A stretch of 64,000 bases of DNA from Pyrenochaeta sp. MPI-SDFR-AT-0127 (Eukaryota > Ascomycota > Dothideomycetes > Pleosporales > Cucurbitariaceae): positions 1 through 64,000 of the forward strand of contig JAGTJM010000073.1 of assembly GCA_020747015.1 (NCBI GenBank), in the 5' to 3' direction. Of the stretch, positions 32,984-44,655 are shown piece after piece. Under the pieces are notes generated by a model. It ran no database searches. It saw only the letters and a program-made list of their open reading frames with translations, and was not told the DNA's origin. Positions within the stretch are counted from its first letter, which is position 1; the number at the start of each line of letters is the position of its first letter. The translations under genes were made by a program, and so were the position numbers.

Positions 32984-35330
32984 ATGAATTGACCGCTAGG
33001 TCCCCAACGCCGTATGCATATCCGTCCAGCAATTGATAAGACCCTTCATGATCGCGCGAGACGGCTACGGTCGAATTATCGCTAACTGACATCTTGTCTC
33101 GGTGCCAAAGCTATCAATCCGCTCTACAACTCTCCATCGATTTCATCTACCGACGCTGGCGACCCCCAATTTATCCATGGACGACTCTCAATTGAGAAAG
33201 TGAGGCTCAAAATCTGTGCGTTGGCAATCCACTCAAAGGTGCGGGGCTTGCATGCTATCGTGAGTTGGCACTTGGACAGCATGTTCAGCCTCGTGAGCGC
33301 GACGATCTAGTTGGCCAGCCTTCCGTCCTTCGCTGCACCAGACGCGCGACACGACGAATGGTGTTCAATGAGTGGTACGGAGCTGAGCAAGACCGGTGAG
33401 GTCGGGCTTGGGTATCGTTTCATTGGATGAGTCTATTTCATGGGCCGCCTGTAAGCTCAGCGTGGCAGTTCGGTCAACCAATACAATTGGACAGCCAAGC
33501 AATAGAGGATGTGCTTTCACAGCGGCGAACTACCACATGCATTCGTATAGAATTATGATGGGTAGAATAGGCATGCTTCAAGCTGCACGGGAGAATTCAC
33601 TGGCTATCTTCTATATTCACAGATTTCATGCCGCCCGAAAGGACTGTCGCATTGTTCAACACATCCGAGCATCATCCGTTTTAGTTGGATTCCACCGTTT
33701 TGCTTTTCTTCAGAATATTTGCTATAAATTGATGTTGATGTTGTGAATATTCCTAGGACGGGTATCCAGATCGATGCATATCATCTTTGCGAGGGTATCA
33801 TACGTACACAGCAATTGAATATTTAAGTATTTGGTATACACGCCGAAGCTGGCGAGGCTGGATTTTCGAGGCTGTTTACATCGTGTAACAATTGAATGGA
33901 TGCCCATCCTCGGTCGAATATATGTGGGATGCAATCTGAAGTTGGCAACTGTGTGGCGCTTTGGCTCCAAAAGACCCTCCGTCTATTTTCGGATTCACTT
34001 TCCAGATTATGTATTTGGTCCAGGTTTCAACAGAACTATCCAGGTGTTGAAGAGTTATGGAAGAAGCATTTGTCTAGAATTATATATTTCAAAGTAGTAC
34101 AATTCAACAAAGGTGAAAGGAAAAGAGGAGTGTTATCATTGTTCCAAAATTATTGTGCGTAAAGATGTTGCGCACACACGTTTTTAACTTCCTGCTTCAT
34201 TCTCGTTCTCAGCACTTTCTTCATATTCAATGACAAGCGTATGTCTGTGCCCAGAGATCAGCACAGGTTGACCCAGCTGCACAGCTCTTGGAATGCTGAG
34301 CAGTATTTTGATTTACTTTTCCCCTTCAATCCACAATTTCAAGGCCAATCCTAGGACCTTGGAACTAAACAGCCACGATACAACCACTGAAAATTGCAAT
34401 CAGAGTTTACCGAATTACCAACTTACCCTTATGGGATCCGATTTCTTAGATTCTTGCCCCCATTTCCAAGTACATAGCCCAGGCCATCTTCGGGTGGCGT
34501 CGGTCTGCGTAGACACCGAATAATTGTGGAGTTATCGTTTAATCTAAAATGGGGCGGCATTACACGCGAAGATATAGTAAAGAGGTAACAACCCTTTCAA
34601 CAATCAAATCTGATGTGCATTATGATTCTTGCTAACCACTTCTCTTGCGGCGTTCTGAAACGCTTTGAAACGAAACAAGATAGAGACCTTGACAAGCCCG
34701 CGGACGCAAATAGCGCAGACGGTAAAGAAAAGCTCTGGACTCAGATTGATGGTGGTGACATTGTTTCACTGGAGGGCGTCATTCGAACCCCAAAATGTAG
34801 TCCTCAGGAGGTCTTGAAAAATTGGAGTCGAAAGTCGGCAGGGCAGAACATGGATTATCCAGAATACCCCTGCAGCCCATCTTGAGAAAGGTATTCAGCA
34901 AAACTTGGGCAGATAAGTGGATACAGGGAGGAGGTATTGTTGTACTTTGATTGTGATCTCTTTATTAATATGCTTGCACAAGTTTGTATTGAGAAATATT
35001 TATTCCGGATGTGCTTATGGTAAGAACGGGTTGCAGTAATGTAGGCGAGAAACAAAATCATTGTAGATTATAGTGCCAAAGTTTATATCAAGCTGCATGA
35101 TAATAACTAAGTAAGTGTGGAATCACGACCAAACACAAAATATAAAACCATCGAAGAGACGAAGCCAGTAAGAGAAGAGAACGCTGATGACATGCCGATA
35201 CGCATGGAACCAGAAAATTATTCTAATCACAGCGTCATGCTGAGTAATGTTATGATCAAGACTTCTCCATCCGTTCCGAGTATGTAATACTATGGCTCTA
35301 TGATTCCAGAATCGCAAAGACCTTGAGTGT
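32984..35330. other. Gene-sparse stretch
   Basis: About 2.3 kb, AT-richer, with a possible alternative first exon of the BTB gene (to 33092) and a doubtful ORF at 34613-34885 listed separately. No repeat or RNA gene recognised. Confidence 0.45.
34613..34885 (+). CDS. Doubtful small ORF, 90 aa
   Basis: Composition is more protein-like than the surrounding random ORFs (a charged KQDRDLDKPADANSADGKEKLW segment), starting from ATG with a Cys/Met-rich N-terminus. No signal peptide, domain or splice support. It may be a fragment of a decayed gene. Confidence 0.25.
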   Translation: MCIMILANHFSCGVLKRFETKQDRDLDKPADANSADGKEKLWTQIDGGDIVSLEGVIRTPKCSPQEVLKNWSRKSAGQNMDYPEYPCSPS

Positions 35331-35762
35331 CTAGGAACTGAACCTGTGTAGACATGCCACGCATATGTAAGTCGGCTGTTGCTGATAACGCTTAACTTCA
35401 GCCAAGTCGACCCAACAAACCTTGGTACACTTTCGCTGACATGTAAGCTGTTCCTCATCTGCGGGTTGTTAGATGATTCAACCAAATATCATATGGACTG
35501 CCTACCGTCATTGATTCTCTTTGTACGCCCCGTTTTCCAACTTCTAACCCAACGTTTGCAGAGCAGCCCAAGAATAGAACACAGCAGCATAACGAAGACG
35601 CTTACTAGCGCAATGATGGCCTCCGTAGACCAGCCCGTCGCTGTCGGGATGCTAGGTTGGGCAGGTGTATCTGATTCTTCTTAGTCGGCCTACGTCAAGA
35701 TGATCCCGAAGATGTATAATAGGCAATGAAGCTAGATGATTCATCGTACCTCTTGCATCCAT
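35331..35762 (-). CDS. Small single-pass membrane protein, copy A (104 aa)
   Basis: Exons 35750-35762 (13 nt), 35506-35679 and 35331-35458 join across introns of 70 and 47 nt (GTACGA...CTAAG; GTAGGC, branch ATCTAAC, ...GCAG) to 104 aa. A short Ser/Thr/Pro-rich N-terminus (MDAREESDTPAQPSIP) precedes one transmembrane helix (WSTEAIIALVSVFVMLLCSI) with a basic stop-transfer segment (CKRWVRSWKTGRTKR). The cytoplasmic tail is Cys-rich and contains WVDLAEVKRYQQ. The same order, TM helix then WVD-x-A-x-V-x-RYQQ tail, occurs in the gene at 37.1 kb, which supports both models. No signal peptide is evident, so the TM helix is probably a signal anchor. No known family recognised. Confidence 0.55.
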
Positions 35763-37085
35763 TATGATATTTGATAGCTTCAAGACCACTTTTGCGAAAC
35801 CTTAATGGAGGGCAATATTTCACAGCGGTACACGAGTGGGGATTTGGTGAAGGGTGGTTCTCTTGGTTCCCGAAGCTTGCCGTTGGTAGTGCAGTTGGAT
35901 ATTGGTTGTTGCTTTAGGTGAATATACTGAATGATATGCTAATGTAGAATGCGGATAGAGCCTTGAGACTAAAACTCTCTCGAAGGCTGTGAGGTGGTGA
36001 GGTTTACAAAGAGCTAAAAGTGCCCGATGAATGCTGAGTGGCCAGCATCGTTATACCATGAGCAAACCCCACTCTGAGTGGTTGGCCAGCCCGAACTAAG
36101 CGCGAAGGATCGCATGAACGCGCTCTGATTAGCCAATTACCCGGACGATCCAATACAGGGCCAATCAAAATTAGTGCTCACTCCTTGGCGTGACTGGGGT
36201 CCCAAGGCAGCCAATACGACCATAATTAGCAGAGTTTGTTCACCATTTTCTTCGGCGCTTTCATGTCAACCGTATGTATCCCCCACACTTGCTTGATCTA
36301 ATGCCTAGCTAGTGACTGATCTAAAACACCGAGGATTTCTTTTTGGAGAAGCAAGTTGGCTGCATGTGAATATTTGGCGGCAGGGCACCAACTACAAATA
36401 ATGCCGTTCATGCGGTCATTTTCAATACCGATTAGATGCCCTTTTACATAACTTTTCTTCCGCGAGTTACTACATTTTCTTTCTACTGCTTTTTTGTGCA
36501 TTAATAAATGCCGAATCGATGTGAAGCGGAGCTTGGCTGTGTCTGCGTGTTACTGCCCAGAACAGCCGCTCTTGACTTGCAGAGTTGCCCTGAGACCGCT
36601 GATTCGCGAAGCGGGGTTACGCGAAATCTTTGGCGCTTGCGTCTTGGTACAACACATTATCTGCTGAGCTGACACAGCCTTGCATGCACATTACAGCAAA
36701 TCAGCATCGAAAAGAAGCGGTGAACAGCCCCAGGGATTCGCTCACTCTGTGCTGCATGTATATGCAGACTTGGCCGGTCCTGACTAGCCTTTGATGCTAG
36801 GATTCATTTGCCTAGAAAGGTTGCCATCATTGTGCAGGATGTTTGCTAGCTTTCTTCGTATTTTTTCCAACTATCTCTAGCTCAGAAAGCGAGAGTTGTC
36901 TTACATAACCGTTCAGGCTCGCAGGTTTGCCTCGAGCTTCCTTGACGGCCCGCACAGATGTCTACACAAAACACTCTCCACAACAATTTCTCGAAGGCCG
37001 AACGTCCGACCAAATCCCATATCATAGCGAACAGGAAGTATGTTCAAAGGGTACAACATAGTCATCAATATGATCTCGCTGGGCC
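35763..37085. other. Intergenic between the two paralogous membrane protein genes
   Basis: The first 250 bp is the leader of copy A, with CAACAACC-type sequence common in fungal 5' UTRs. The rest has no gene-like frame. Confidence 0.45.
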
Positions 37086-37498
37086 TTATGGTCTCCCTCT
37101 AGAGCTCTGTCTAGGTGGTATGGACGTGCGAGGGCCATTTCTCAAACGAATGAGCGATGAGTACGTTTCTTGTTGATACCTTCTCACATCAGCCATATCA
37201 ACCCAGTGCAAACCATTAGCCGGTCGATGTACTTCTGGGAGTTGATCCCCTTCAACCATTAGCTCGATGTCTAGGTAGAATACAGAACCCAGGGAAACTT
37301 ACCGAGTGTACATCTCTTCAACGACCAGACCCTGAAACTGATCGGCGTCTGATGATATTTGCATATCAAACCTATGCTCGATAACAATAGCATGATGAAT
37401 ATAGTAGCCAAAGCGACGATGGATTCTTTTGACCAAGATGAATTGGACTCAGGCGTAGGCGGTATATATGTGCCTAAGCAGATCAGCACATACTCCAT
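37086..37498 (-). CDS. Small single-pass membrane protein, copy B (at least 114 aa)
   Basis: Exons 37303-37498 and 37086-37234 join across a 68-nt GTAAGT...CCCAG intron to 114 aa. The TM helix (WSKESIVALATIFIMLLLSS, then GLICKYHQ) aligns with copy A, and the tail after the splice has WVDMADVRRYQQ. The start is uncertain: I give the ATG at 37498, but the same frame stays open upstream and a well-formed intron (37569-37630, GTACGT...TTCAG) would add an ectodomain with a CSHC motif, open to 37788, so the true protein may be 50 or more residues longer. Two out-of-frame ATGs precede 37498. Copies A and B are about 1.3 kb apart, same strand, and look like an old tandem duplication. Confidence 0.5.
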
Positions 37499-39053
37499 GC
37501 CATCGTTGCAAGAAGGGTTTTCCGATGACAAAGAGAGCAGGTAGATGTTTGAACAGTGAGAACATGGACTGAATGTCGAAACTTGGCAGCATGCTTCACA
37601 AATTGTGCTAGTACACCGAGATGAACGTACCGTTTGTAGCCATTTTCCTTGTGGTCAACACGCTCGTGAAAAGCTTTGGTTTCGAGTGAAGCACAGGCTT
37701 CTAAGACAGAAACTGGTTCTGATGAATTCTTTGGGACTTCAAATAATTTTGATTGCGTCACATTCAAAACTCCAATGGAAGATGCGATCTGTGTTCAGTA
37801 CAGCAGAAGCCTTGAGGGAATGATTTCCAAAAGAGTATCGACAGACGGCTTTATTGCGATAGAGTTCGGAGAGGGTGGAGCAGGGCGTCGTCTATAAGCT
37901 TAGAGTACAAATACTCTGCCGGAGGATTGCTAGTTGTAGTCAGAACATGGTATTAGGAAGGTATACGGAAGTTTAGAGGAGTATGTTGTAAAGCATAAGT
38001 GAAGCAGAACTCACAGCGTTGACAGTCCTCCACTACCGACAAAACGTCGCTATGCAGTAATCACCTGAACACTCTGTCGGGTGTTTGGCGTGTTGGGTTG
38101 ATCGCAACCGAGTTCAAGAACAAGGAGAAAGCGATTTGATTGTTGATGTGAATGGATGTGAATAACAACGCTAATATATTCTTGAGATGAGATGTGACAA
38201 TGAGGAAGACTTGGGAAGAGTCGCAAAAGAGGCAGATGGTCGGGAGCGGAGTTGGTAAGTAGCAATAAAGCTTTTTTTGGATGGCAAAAGAGTTTCCAGC
38301 TTTGGCGAGGACTTCTTACCATGGAGCCGGAGGTGGTCGCCTGAAAAGGGACAAGGCCAATAACGGGCGCACTCAGCTGAGATATGGATGCGTTTGAGTG
38401 GGCGAATGCACAAGCGGAGCCAATCAACTTCGACCTCAGCCTGATATCTCTCCTACCAAGTGCCGCAGAGACCAACAGTCGTCGATGTGACACAATCGCG
38501 GGACACTATTTCACAAAACTGTTCAGATACCATATATAAGAGTTAATGGATAAAGATGGATTGTACGATAAGTAAAGGTAAGTGTTTGGTATGAGCCGAG
38601 TTTGAATCGGAAATGATTTTGAAAACACTTACAAGGTCTTGTTTGATTGGAATAAGTAATTAGATCAACTCAAAGCAATGCAGGATAACGAGAGCAAGGG
38701 TAGCCTTGCGAAGATGCTCTATTGTCGTGCGACTATCAGATTTCCTGGGCAGAGTTAGTGGTTCATGTCGGAAATTTTGGGAAGTAGTTGGAGGGCACGT
38801 GATCACTCACCTCTTTACCAATTGGTGAGCAACACCGTGCTATGGTCCTTTGGAATACTCAATGACAACATAAAAATAAACTGATGATCGAAGTATATTT
38901 CAATAGAAATCTTGATGGTATAAATATGCTGGAAGGGTGATAGACATTGCATAAAGCGGTATGCACTAGGCTCGTGATCGGGTGGGATAAGCGCATGCAG
39001 TCTGCAGTTCTGCCCAATAGATTTGGATCCATATTTCACCGGTTAGTCAAAAA

Positions 39054-39107
39054 TCACGCCTTTCCTGAACTGGCACGACATGTCGTGCCAGTTCAGGAAA
39101 GGCGTGA
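39054..39107. repeat. 54-bp perfect palindrome
   Basis: Starts TCACGCCTTTCC and reads identically on the other strand, centred on ACATGT at 39080/39081, with no spacer. The flanking bases do not continue the symmetry. It could extrude a 27-bp hairpin. It looks like two head-to-head terminal repeats of a small DNA element. Confidence 0.95.
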
Positions 39108-39117
39108 GTTAACAAAA

Positions 39118-39190
39118 CGTCGCTGTGCGATGGTTTTGATCGCACGGCGACGGTTTCGATCGCACAGCGACGATTTTGATCGCACAGCGA
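39118..39190. repeat. Three 20-bp tandem repeats plus one inverted copy
   Basis: GATCGCACRGCGAYG units start at 39138, 39158 and 39178 (period 20 bp). Just upstream, 39118-39131 (CGTCGCTGTGCGAT) is the inverted copy, so the block can fold into alternative hairpins. It begins 10 bp after the 54-bp palindrome. Confidence 0.9.
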
Positions 39191-39269
39191 TGCCCTCGCG
39201 CAAAGTAGTTCAGTTCAAGTCCATTCAAGACAATTGTATACTCATAGATTTCCTACCTAAAACTATGCT

Positions 39270-39318
39270 ACGCCACAACCACGCCACACCACACCACGCC
39301 ACACCACACCACGCCACC
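39270..39318. repeat. CCACACCACGC simple-sequence tract
   Basis: Short C/A-rich units (CCACGCCACAC) repeated imperfectly over about 50 bp. Confidence 0.8.
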
Positions 39319-39835
39319 TATTCCATCCCATCCCCTCCCCACCACAGAATCCGCGCGTCCAACACAATCTCCCTGCCAAAAAGGCGGGATAGAACGGATG
39401 AAGTCGTGGAAGTACAAACACACACACGCACACACGCCTACGCCATGCCAGCAACTAGCTAGCCTATACCCCTTGCCTTCCCAGCGGACAGACGCGAACC
39501 AAAAAAAAGGAGGGTGGATGTTGCAAAATATCTTCAAGACATTATCGACTTTCTAAAGCCGCTCTGACCCCCATTTCTTCCTTTCACGAGGCTAGTAGCA
39601 TCGTGGAGTGAGGAAGAAATGAGGGGGGAGGAAGAGCATTTTGGGTATAAACATTTGGGAAATAGAGTAATTGAGAGTTTTGGGGGGGAAGAGGGTTTCG
39701 GTGATGCTGTCTTTCGCGCCTCCTATTGCCCTGAGAGCGAATAAGGGGGCATTCCTTGTCGTTGGGAAGACAGCAGAGAGAAGAGGAGGAGCCCCGAGAA
39801 TAGAAGTTAAAAAAAGGGAAGAAAGGGTTCAAAGA

Positions 39836-39867
39836 ACACACACACACACACTCTCTCTCTCTCTCTC
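39836..39867. repeat. (AC)n(CT)n microsatellite
   Basis: A compound dinucleotide run, 16 bp of AC followed by 16 bp of CT. Confidence 0.9.
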
Positions 39868-39995
39868 AAAATATAGGTAAGAAAAATCGTAGGAAAATCT
39901 CCGAAAACACAAAAACTCAGAAACATAGGAAAATATGATAGGAAAACGCTGAAACGTTCCTCATGAAAAGCACGCCTTTAGATCGCGGGGAAATC

Positions 39996-42027
39996 TTAAA
40001 TCGCCATTCCGGGGACCGGTTTCCGCGACGGCATAGGGCCAGCGTTGGGGTTCATCGGACTGGGTCCTGGTGCAGGCCCACGTCGTGGGTTACCGGCTTG
40101 ACTTGCGGAATTTGATCGCGGGCGGCCCATCTCTGGGGGAGGAGCCATCTGGGGTCCACCTCCATACGGGCCGGGAGACATTGAACGTTGCGGTGCGGCG
40201 TATGGAGCGTTGCTGTTAGATCGACCCCTTGGTGGGCCATACTGAGGAGCGTTGCTGTTCGATCGGGCACGAGGAGCTCCCTGCATATGCGGAGGCGACA
40301 TCTGGCGGGGACCGGGGCTCATGGAGCGTGGAGCAGGAGACATGCGACCGCCAGCGGGCTGGAGACCAGGTGGGTGAGGTGAGTTACGACCGCTAGATGG
40401 CGAGAGTGGGCGTGGTTGAGGAACGCCGCCGGGTCCCATGGGCGAGCGGATGGGAGGGCCGCGCATGCCTGGGGGTGGCGGGCCTTGACGAGGTGGACCG
40501 GTACGAGGCTTGACGGGGTGCTTGGAGAGACAGGTTCGGGGAACAACACCTTGTTGCGAGCGGTCCATACGGATGCAGAGCGCCTGTAATATGTTAGCGG
40601 GATGGTATTGTAATGAGAGTGCGACAGCTTACCCATCCGTCATCGTACTCGTGAAGCATCCTAACTAGTTGGCCAGCCTGGAGATTGAGTTCGTCTTGCA
40701 TAGAGGCCTTGAAGTCAAGCTGAATACGGTGAACATTGTTGGGACCAGGAGACGGGCTGTTGGAGCGATTGCCGGCCATCGCGCCAGCAACAGGAGGAGG
40801 ACCGGTAGGAGCTGGGCCAGGAGAAGCAGGGAAATCTTCAGTCCATGCCGGGCTTGGCGGGACTCCATCGACAGAACCATTAATCGAAGGTGGTAGAGGA
40901 AGATCATTAGTTGGAGGGGGGATCGATGACATCGCTCCAGCGACAGCTACGGGGTCCATCTCAGCGGCAGCAATAGCGGCGGCCGGGTTAGCGAAGTCGG
41001 CGCTGGGCTGTGTCGAGTGCATTGTCGAGTGCAATGGAGAAGCATTAGGAGGCGAGTCAGGAATGTTGGCTTGGTGAGCATCGAGCGCGGCATTGTTTCC
41101 GAAAGGATTGGCAGAAGGCGGGCCGGAACGAGTCTCAGGATCATTAAATGGATTGGTAGCGGGCGCATTAGTAGCTCCAGGACGCTCCCAGGCACTTGTA
41201 GGACGCTCAGGTAGCTCACGGTCCCGAGCATGAGCGGCAGCACCTCCAGCGGCAGCTACAGTAAGTAGGTTTCCGCCACTCTTGCGTTGCTCGCTGAACG
41301 TTGGGTCGAATTGAGTTACTGGTCGCAAGCTCAGGCGTGGTGCAGTAGACATGGTGCGCTGGGTACGGATGCTAGGAGCAGGAAGAGGAGCAGCTTGGAC
41401 CTGTGGAGGCGGTGGGGGAGGCGCATCGTACATGTTGATCTTTTCGTTCGCATTGTTGTTGGCCAATTGGTTCTTCTTGCGTCGGTAAAGGACTAGAATG
41501 CCGACAAGGAGAGCACCAACGACGACCAATACACCTAGGGCGAGACCGGCTTTGGCACCTCCAGACATGCCGCCCTCACCATCAGCAGAGGCCGCTGCAG
41601 AAACAGCAGCTGTGGCGGACGCGATTCCTGCTGCTGCTGAACCGGCACTTGGCGTGGGGGCTTTGGTCGCAACCATGAGGGTGGATGCGTGCTTCAAGGA
41701 TGCCTTGGTGGTGACGTCTGCCTCAGAATCATCAGATGAGGGCTTTCTTGAGGTTGCGGTTGGCTGAGAGGTCTCTTCTGGCTGGTCTTCATCGGTGGAG
41801 CTTGTGTGTGACCGTATGGCAGGGGCAACGAGTGTCTTTGGCGCGTCCTGGGTAACCCACACAACTCTTCCAGTGTTTGTGTTCTCTGCCGTCACGATCT
41901 TGACTGAGATGATTGTGGCTATAAGATCACTCTCCTCCTCGTCGCGGGTGGGTCGTCGCCTGTCGCTGTCCTCCTCTTCATCCCGCTGTCGTCGCACAAG
42001 GTGCGAATGTGCATGCTGGTGCGCCAT
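39996..42027 (-). CDS. Membrane-anchored SH3-domain protein (Fus1-like architecture)
   Basis: Exons 40633-42027 and 39996-40583 join across a 49-nt GTAAGC...ACAG intron to 660 aa from ATG 42027; the frame extends upstream but without ATG. A Ser/Thr-rich N-terminal region precedes one transmembrane helix (AGLALGVLVVVGALLVGILVLY) with a basic stop-transfer (RRKKNQ). A long disordered, Pro/Ala-rich cytoplasmic region follows (PPPPPPQ; NPF motifs such as TNPFNDPE, ANPFGNN). The SH3 domain (VHRIQLDFKASMQDELNLQAGQLV... YDDGW|ALCIRMDRSQQGVVPRTCLS) is split by the intron and sits about residues 430-490. A Pro/Arg/Ser-rich tail with repeated PRGRSNSNAP-like units ends the protein. The layout matches yeast Fus1-type cell-surface scaffolds; a role in polarity or fusion is inference. 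Confidence 0.88.
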
Positions 42028-43573
42028 GCTGTTTACTGTGGCGTGCAGGGTGCAGTTGAATGTCGGCGGTTGGTTGACAAGATGTCGCAATGGTTGTCGA
42101 CGAAATTATTACAGCGCTGGAGGCAACTCCCGATTCACATTCACCTCCTCTTGGATGCAGTGGTTCGCTTGTTGCGCAATTACGTATTGTGCGCAAACGG
42201 GGAGTGCTGATTATCTACAAAGGTGGCTCAAGGGAGGCGAGTCTGCTGCAAGGAATGCGATGTCGATGGGCTGGCCTCTGGGTTGCGCGATAGCGGTGGA
42301 ATGCTGTGTATGGTGTGGCCTGGGCACTAGACAGAAAGGAGCGTAGTTGGTGGTGGTGGTAAGGAGTGAAATGCGACAGGTCGCGCTCGATGAACGAAGG
42401 GCGAACGACAGCCTGGTCGCAGGGCGGTAGGTAGATGGGGGAGTGAATTGGGAGGAGGGCGAGGGCGAGGGTGAAGGCGAGGGTGGGAGAGCGAGCGGCG
42501 GGCGTAGAAAACGCGGGCCAGCTGAGATGTAGGGAAACACGGCAGAGCTGCCAACCAGCGTTCGAAACATTCGCGTGCCTGACCAGGCCGAACCGCCAAC
42601 CTTGGGCCGTGCAGCCGTACATCATTCCGCTATGGGCCTTAGTCTACGCCCAGTTCCAGGTACCCGTTCCCTGTGATTGGGTGTTTCATCTAATTTCCTG
42701 GGGGACGCGACCGCTCGTGCTATTCTGGCCCTCAGCCTCGCATTGGTGCGCACCATGGCGGTGCAGGGCCCCCTTATCGAAGGGTTATCGGGGCGTTGGA
42801 GATCGCGAGACGGTCATGACGAGGTGATCAGAGCAAGCCATTCTTAGGGGTTTCATCGAGCGGCTGTGGGCCTCAGCCCATGGCGGCCGCCACTGCATTC
42901 CAGCCGTTTGCCCAGCTGAGAGTTGTTGATCAAGCACCAGGACGGCGCGCACACGTCTCTCATAGAGTAGCGCAAATCAAAAGATCCACGGAGGACCCGG
43001 TTCAGCCGGTAATTGCGTGCAGCTGTCAGATGCAGGTCCACTCCATTGACGTGGGTTGCTGTTCTGAGCCGGCAAACAGTCGAGTCGCAATTTCGGGGAT
43101 CAGCAACGTGATTAACGATACGACTGTTGCCGCGGGCTGTGTAGACCACCATCGACGAGGCTCACACGATGCACGCTGTCATCGGGAAGGATTCTCTATT
43201 ACTTACCTCTAAGAGTAAGCTGGCAGGCCTGAGCAATACCCTTTTGCTTGGTATGAACATGCAAGTCACGTGGACTCTGGCGTTTAAGGCATGCCAGCAT
43301 CCGACATCCGTACCGCACGCATTGCAATTTCAAGGCCAAATTTTGCGACCGCATCCTGGGAAACATTCTCGGAATCCCACACAGTCCTCTAATCTTGTAA
43401 AGATGCAAAAATCGAGCCAAGTGTCCAGGCATTCAACTAAAATGATGCTTTGACACTTTCGCTCAGTGAGCCCTCAAGGCTTGTGCTCTTGCAGATCAAA
43501 TCCCTCACCCCATGTCCTCCCAAAAAAGAGACCTCACCGCCTCTCCCAGAACCCGGGAATCAGCAAAAAAGAA
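42028..43573. other. Intergenic with GA-rich tract
   Basis: Promoter of the SH3 gene, including a polypurine (GAGGGC)n-like tract at about 42450-42490. Many ORFs in both directions, none convincing. Confidence 0.5.
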
Positions 43574-43654
43574 TGCCCTCTGCCAGAATCGAACTAGCGA
43601 TCTTATCATAGCATTTCATACTAGTGATACGCTTTACCACTAAGCCAAGAGGGC
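43574..43654 (-). tRNA. tRNA-Thr (AGT), with 9-nt intron
   Basis: On the minus strand GCCCTCT pairs with AGAGGGC (acceptor). The D arm GCTT-AGTGGTA-AAGC, anticodon stem TATCA/TGATA and T arm GCTAG-TTCGATT-CTGGC are all intact. The anticodon loop reads CTAGTA followed by a 9-nt intron (TGAAATGCT) and A, giving anticodon AGT with U33 in place. Discriminator base is A. Length 81 nt, 72 nt after splicing. Confidence 0.88.
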
Positions 43655-44655
43655 TGTTTTCAAGCCGAAATCCAGTTCTGAACTGGTTGGTGTGGTTTGA
43701 TGGAAATTTCAGCATTTGGTTGCAAAATATCCGCTGCGACTATTAATGAACCACAAGCCTGTGTGAAGAGCACCTACAAGTGCTGAACTACCTGCGTTGT
43801 GCACACAAGTAGCGCAAAGTTTTTTGCTTCCCCACACGCTACACGCGAAAAACGTTTTCTTAACCGAAGTGGGCCCAGATCAGCCAATCGCCATACGTCT
43901 TTCATCGTACTCTTCATCTTCCCACGCGCTTTCAGACGAGCCTAGCAGCCAGAAAATCACCGACAAGTCCCCGTTAGCCAGCGTTTATTTTTCTGTGAAA
44001 AGTCGTGATCGACATTCATTCCCTGTCTGTTCACATGATGTGCCGAACCGCAACCCTCCCTCCCGGTGCTGTTTCATCGTCGGACCCTGCAGCAACAAGG
44101 TGAGACAGCGACACCAACTCTATCTCAACGTTACTGTACGCCTCTCTGCATGCTAAGGAATCACAATATGCATGTCAGCTTTCGCACCTTGAGAGAGATT
44201 TTTTTTTGGAAAGCTAGTTGGGGAATTTGCATTTCACATGGTATGGAGCAAAAGTATTCTTTTCGTTTTTGGGCTGCACATGATAGTTTCATAAGCTTTT
44301 CACAAGGAGATGCATTGTTACTAATGGCATTGATTGCTGTGAGTAAATACAGCTGTTGACGCTTCTCGTTGAATGAATTTCGACCACAGCCATAAAGTTG
44401 TCGACACCTCACCCTTTTGATTACCTGTTGGCCTCCATGCTGGCCATTTAAAGAAAATTGGGTACACCACGCATTAAGAAGAGCAGTTGCATAGGTTCCT
44501 CTAAATACTTCCTCATATCTGGACAGAAGACATCGTGGCGCAACGGGTAGAGTGAGTAACCTTCCATGGAGAAATCAAAGTCTCCTTAATTGCGCTTCAA
44601 ATCCTCGTTGTGTCATTGCTGGCTGTGTCCTATCATCATATGCGCCTTGTCTAAG
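43655..44655. other. Intergenic with tRNA relic
   Basis: Apart from the tRNA-like sequence at 44529-44615, no gene-like feature was seen. Confidence 0.45.
44529..44615 (+). pseudogene. Degenerate tRNA-like sequence (possibly Trp or Arg type)
   Basis: An A-box-like TGGCGCAACGGGTAG and a B-box-like GCTTCAAATCC are spaced as in a tRNA gene, and GACA.../...TGTC ends can pair. However, the D stem, T stem and part of the acceptor stem have mismatches and no anticodon arm with a proper U33 can be drawn. It looks like a decayed tRNA gene. Confidence 0.35.

Larger units (their letters stand above)
37499..39995. other. Gene-sparse stretch with repeats
   Basis: Contains the likely 5' exons and promoter of copy B (to about 38500), a 54-bp palindrome, 20-bp repeats, CCACACC-type simple sequence and an (AC)n(CT)n tract, each listed separately, and the 3' flank of the SH3 gene. 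No further gene supported. Confidence 0.5.

Noticed and set aside
33396..33746. 116-codon plus-strand ORF in the sparse region
   Set aside because: No domain, no splice support, composition as expected for random AT-richer DNA.
38050..38493. 147-codon minus-strand ORF
   Set aside because: Lies in the likely promoter and leader of membrane protein copy B; no features.
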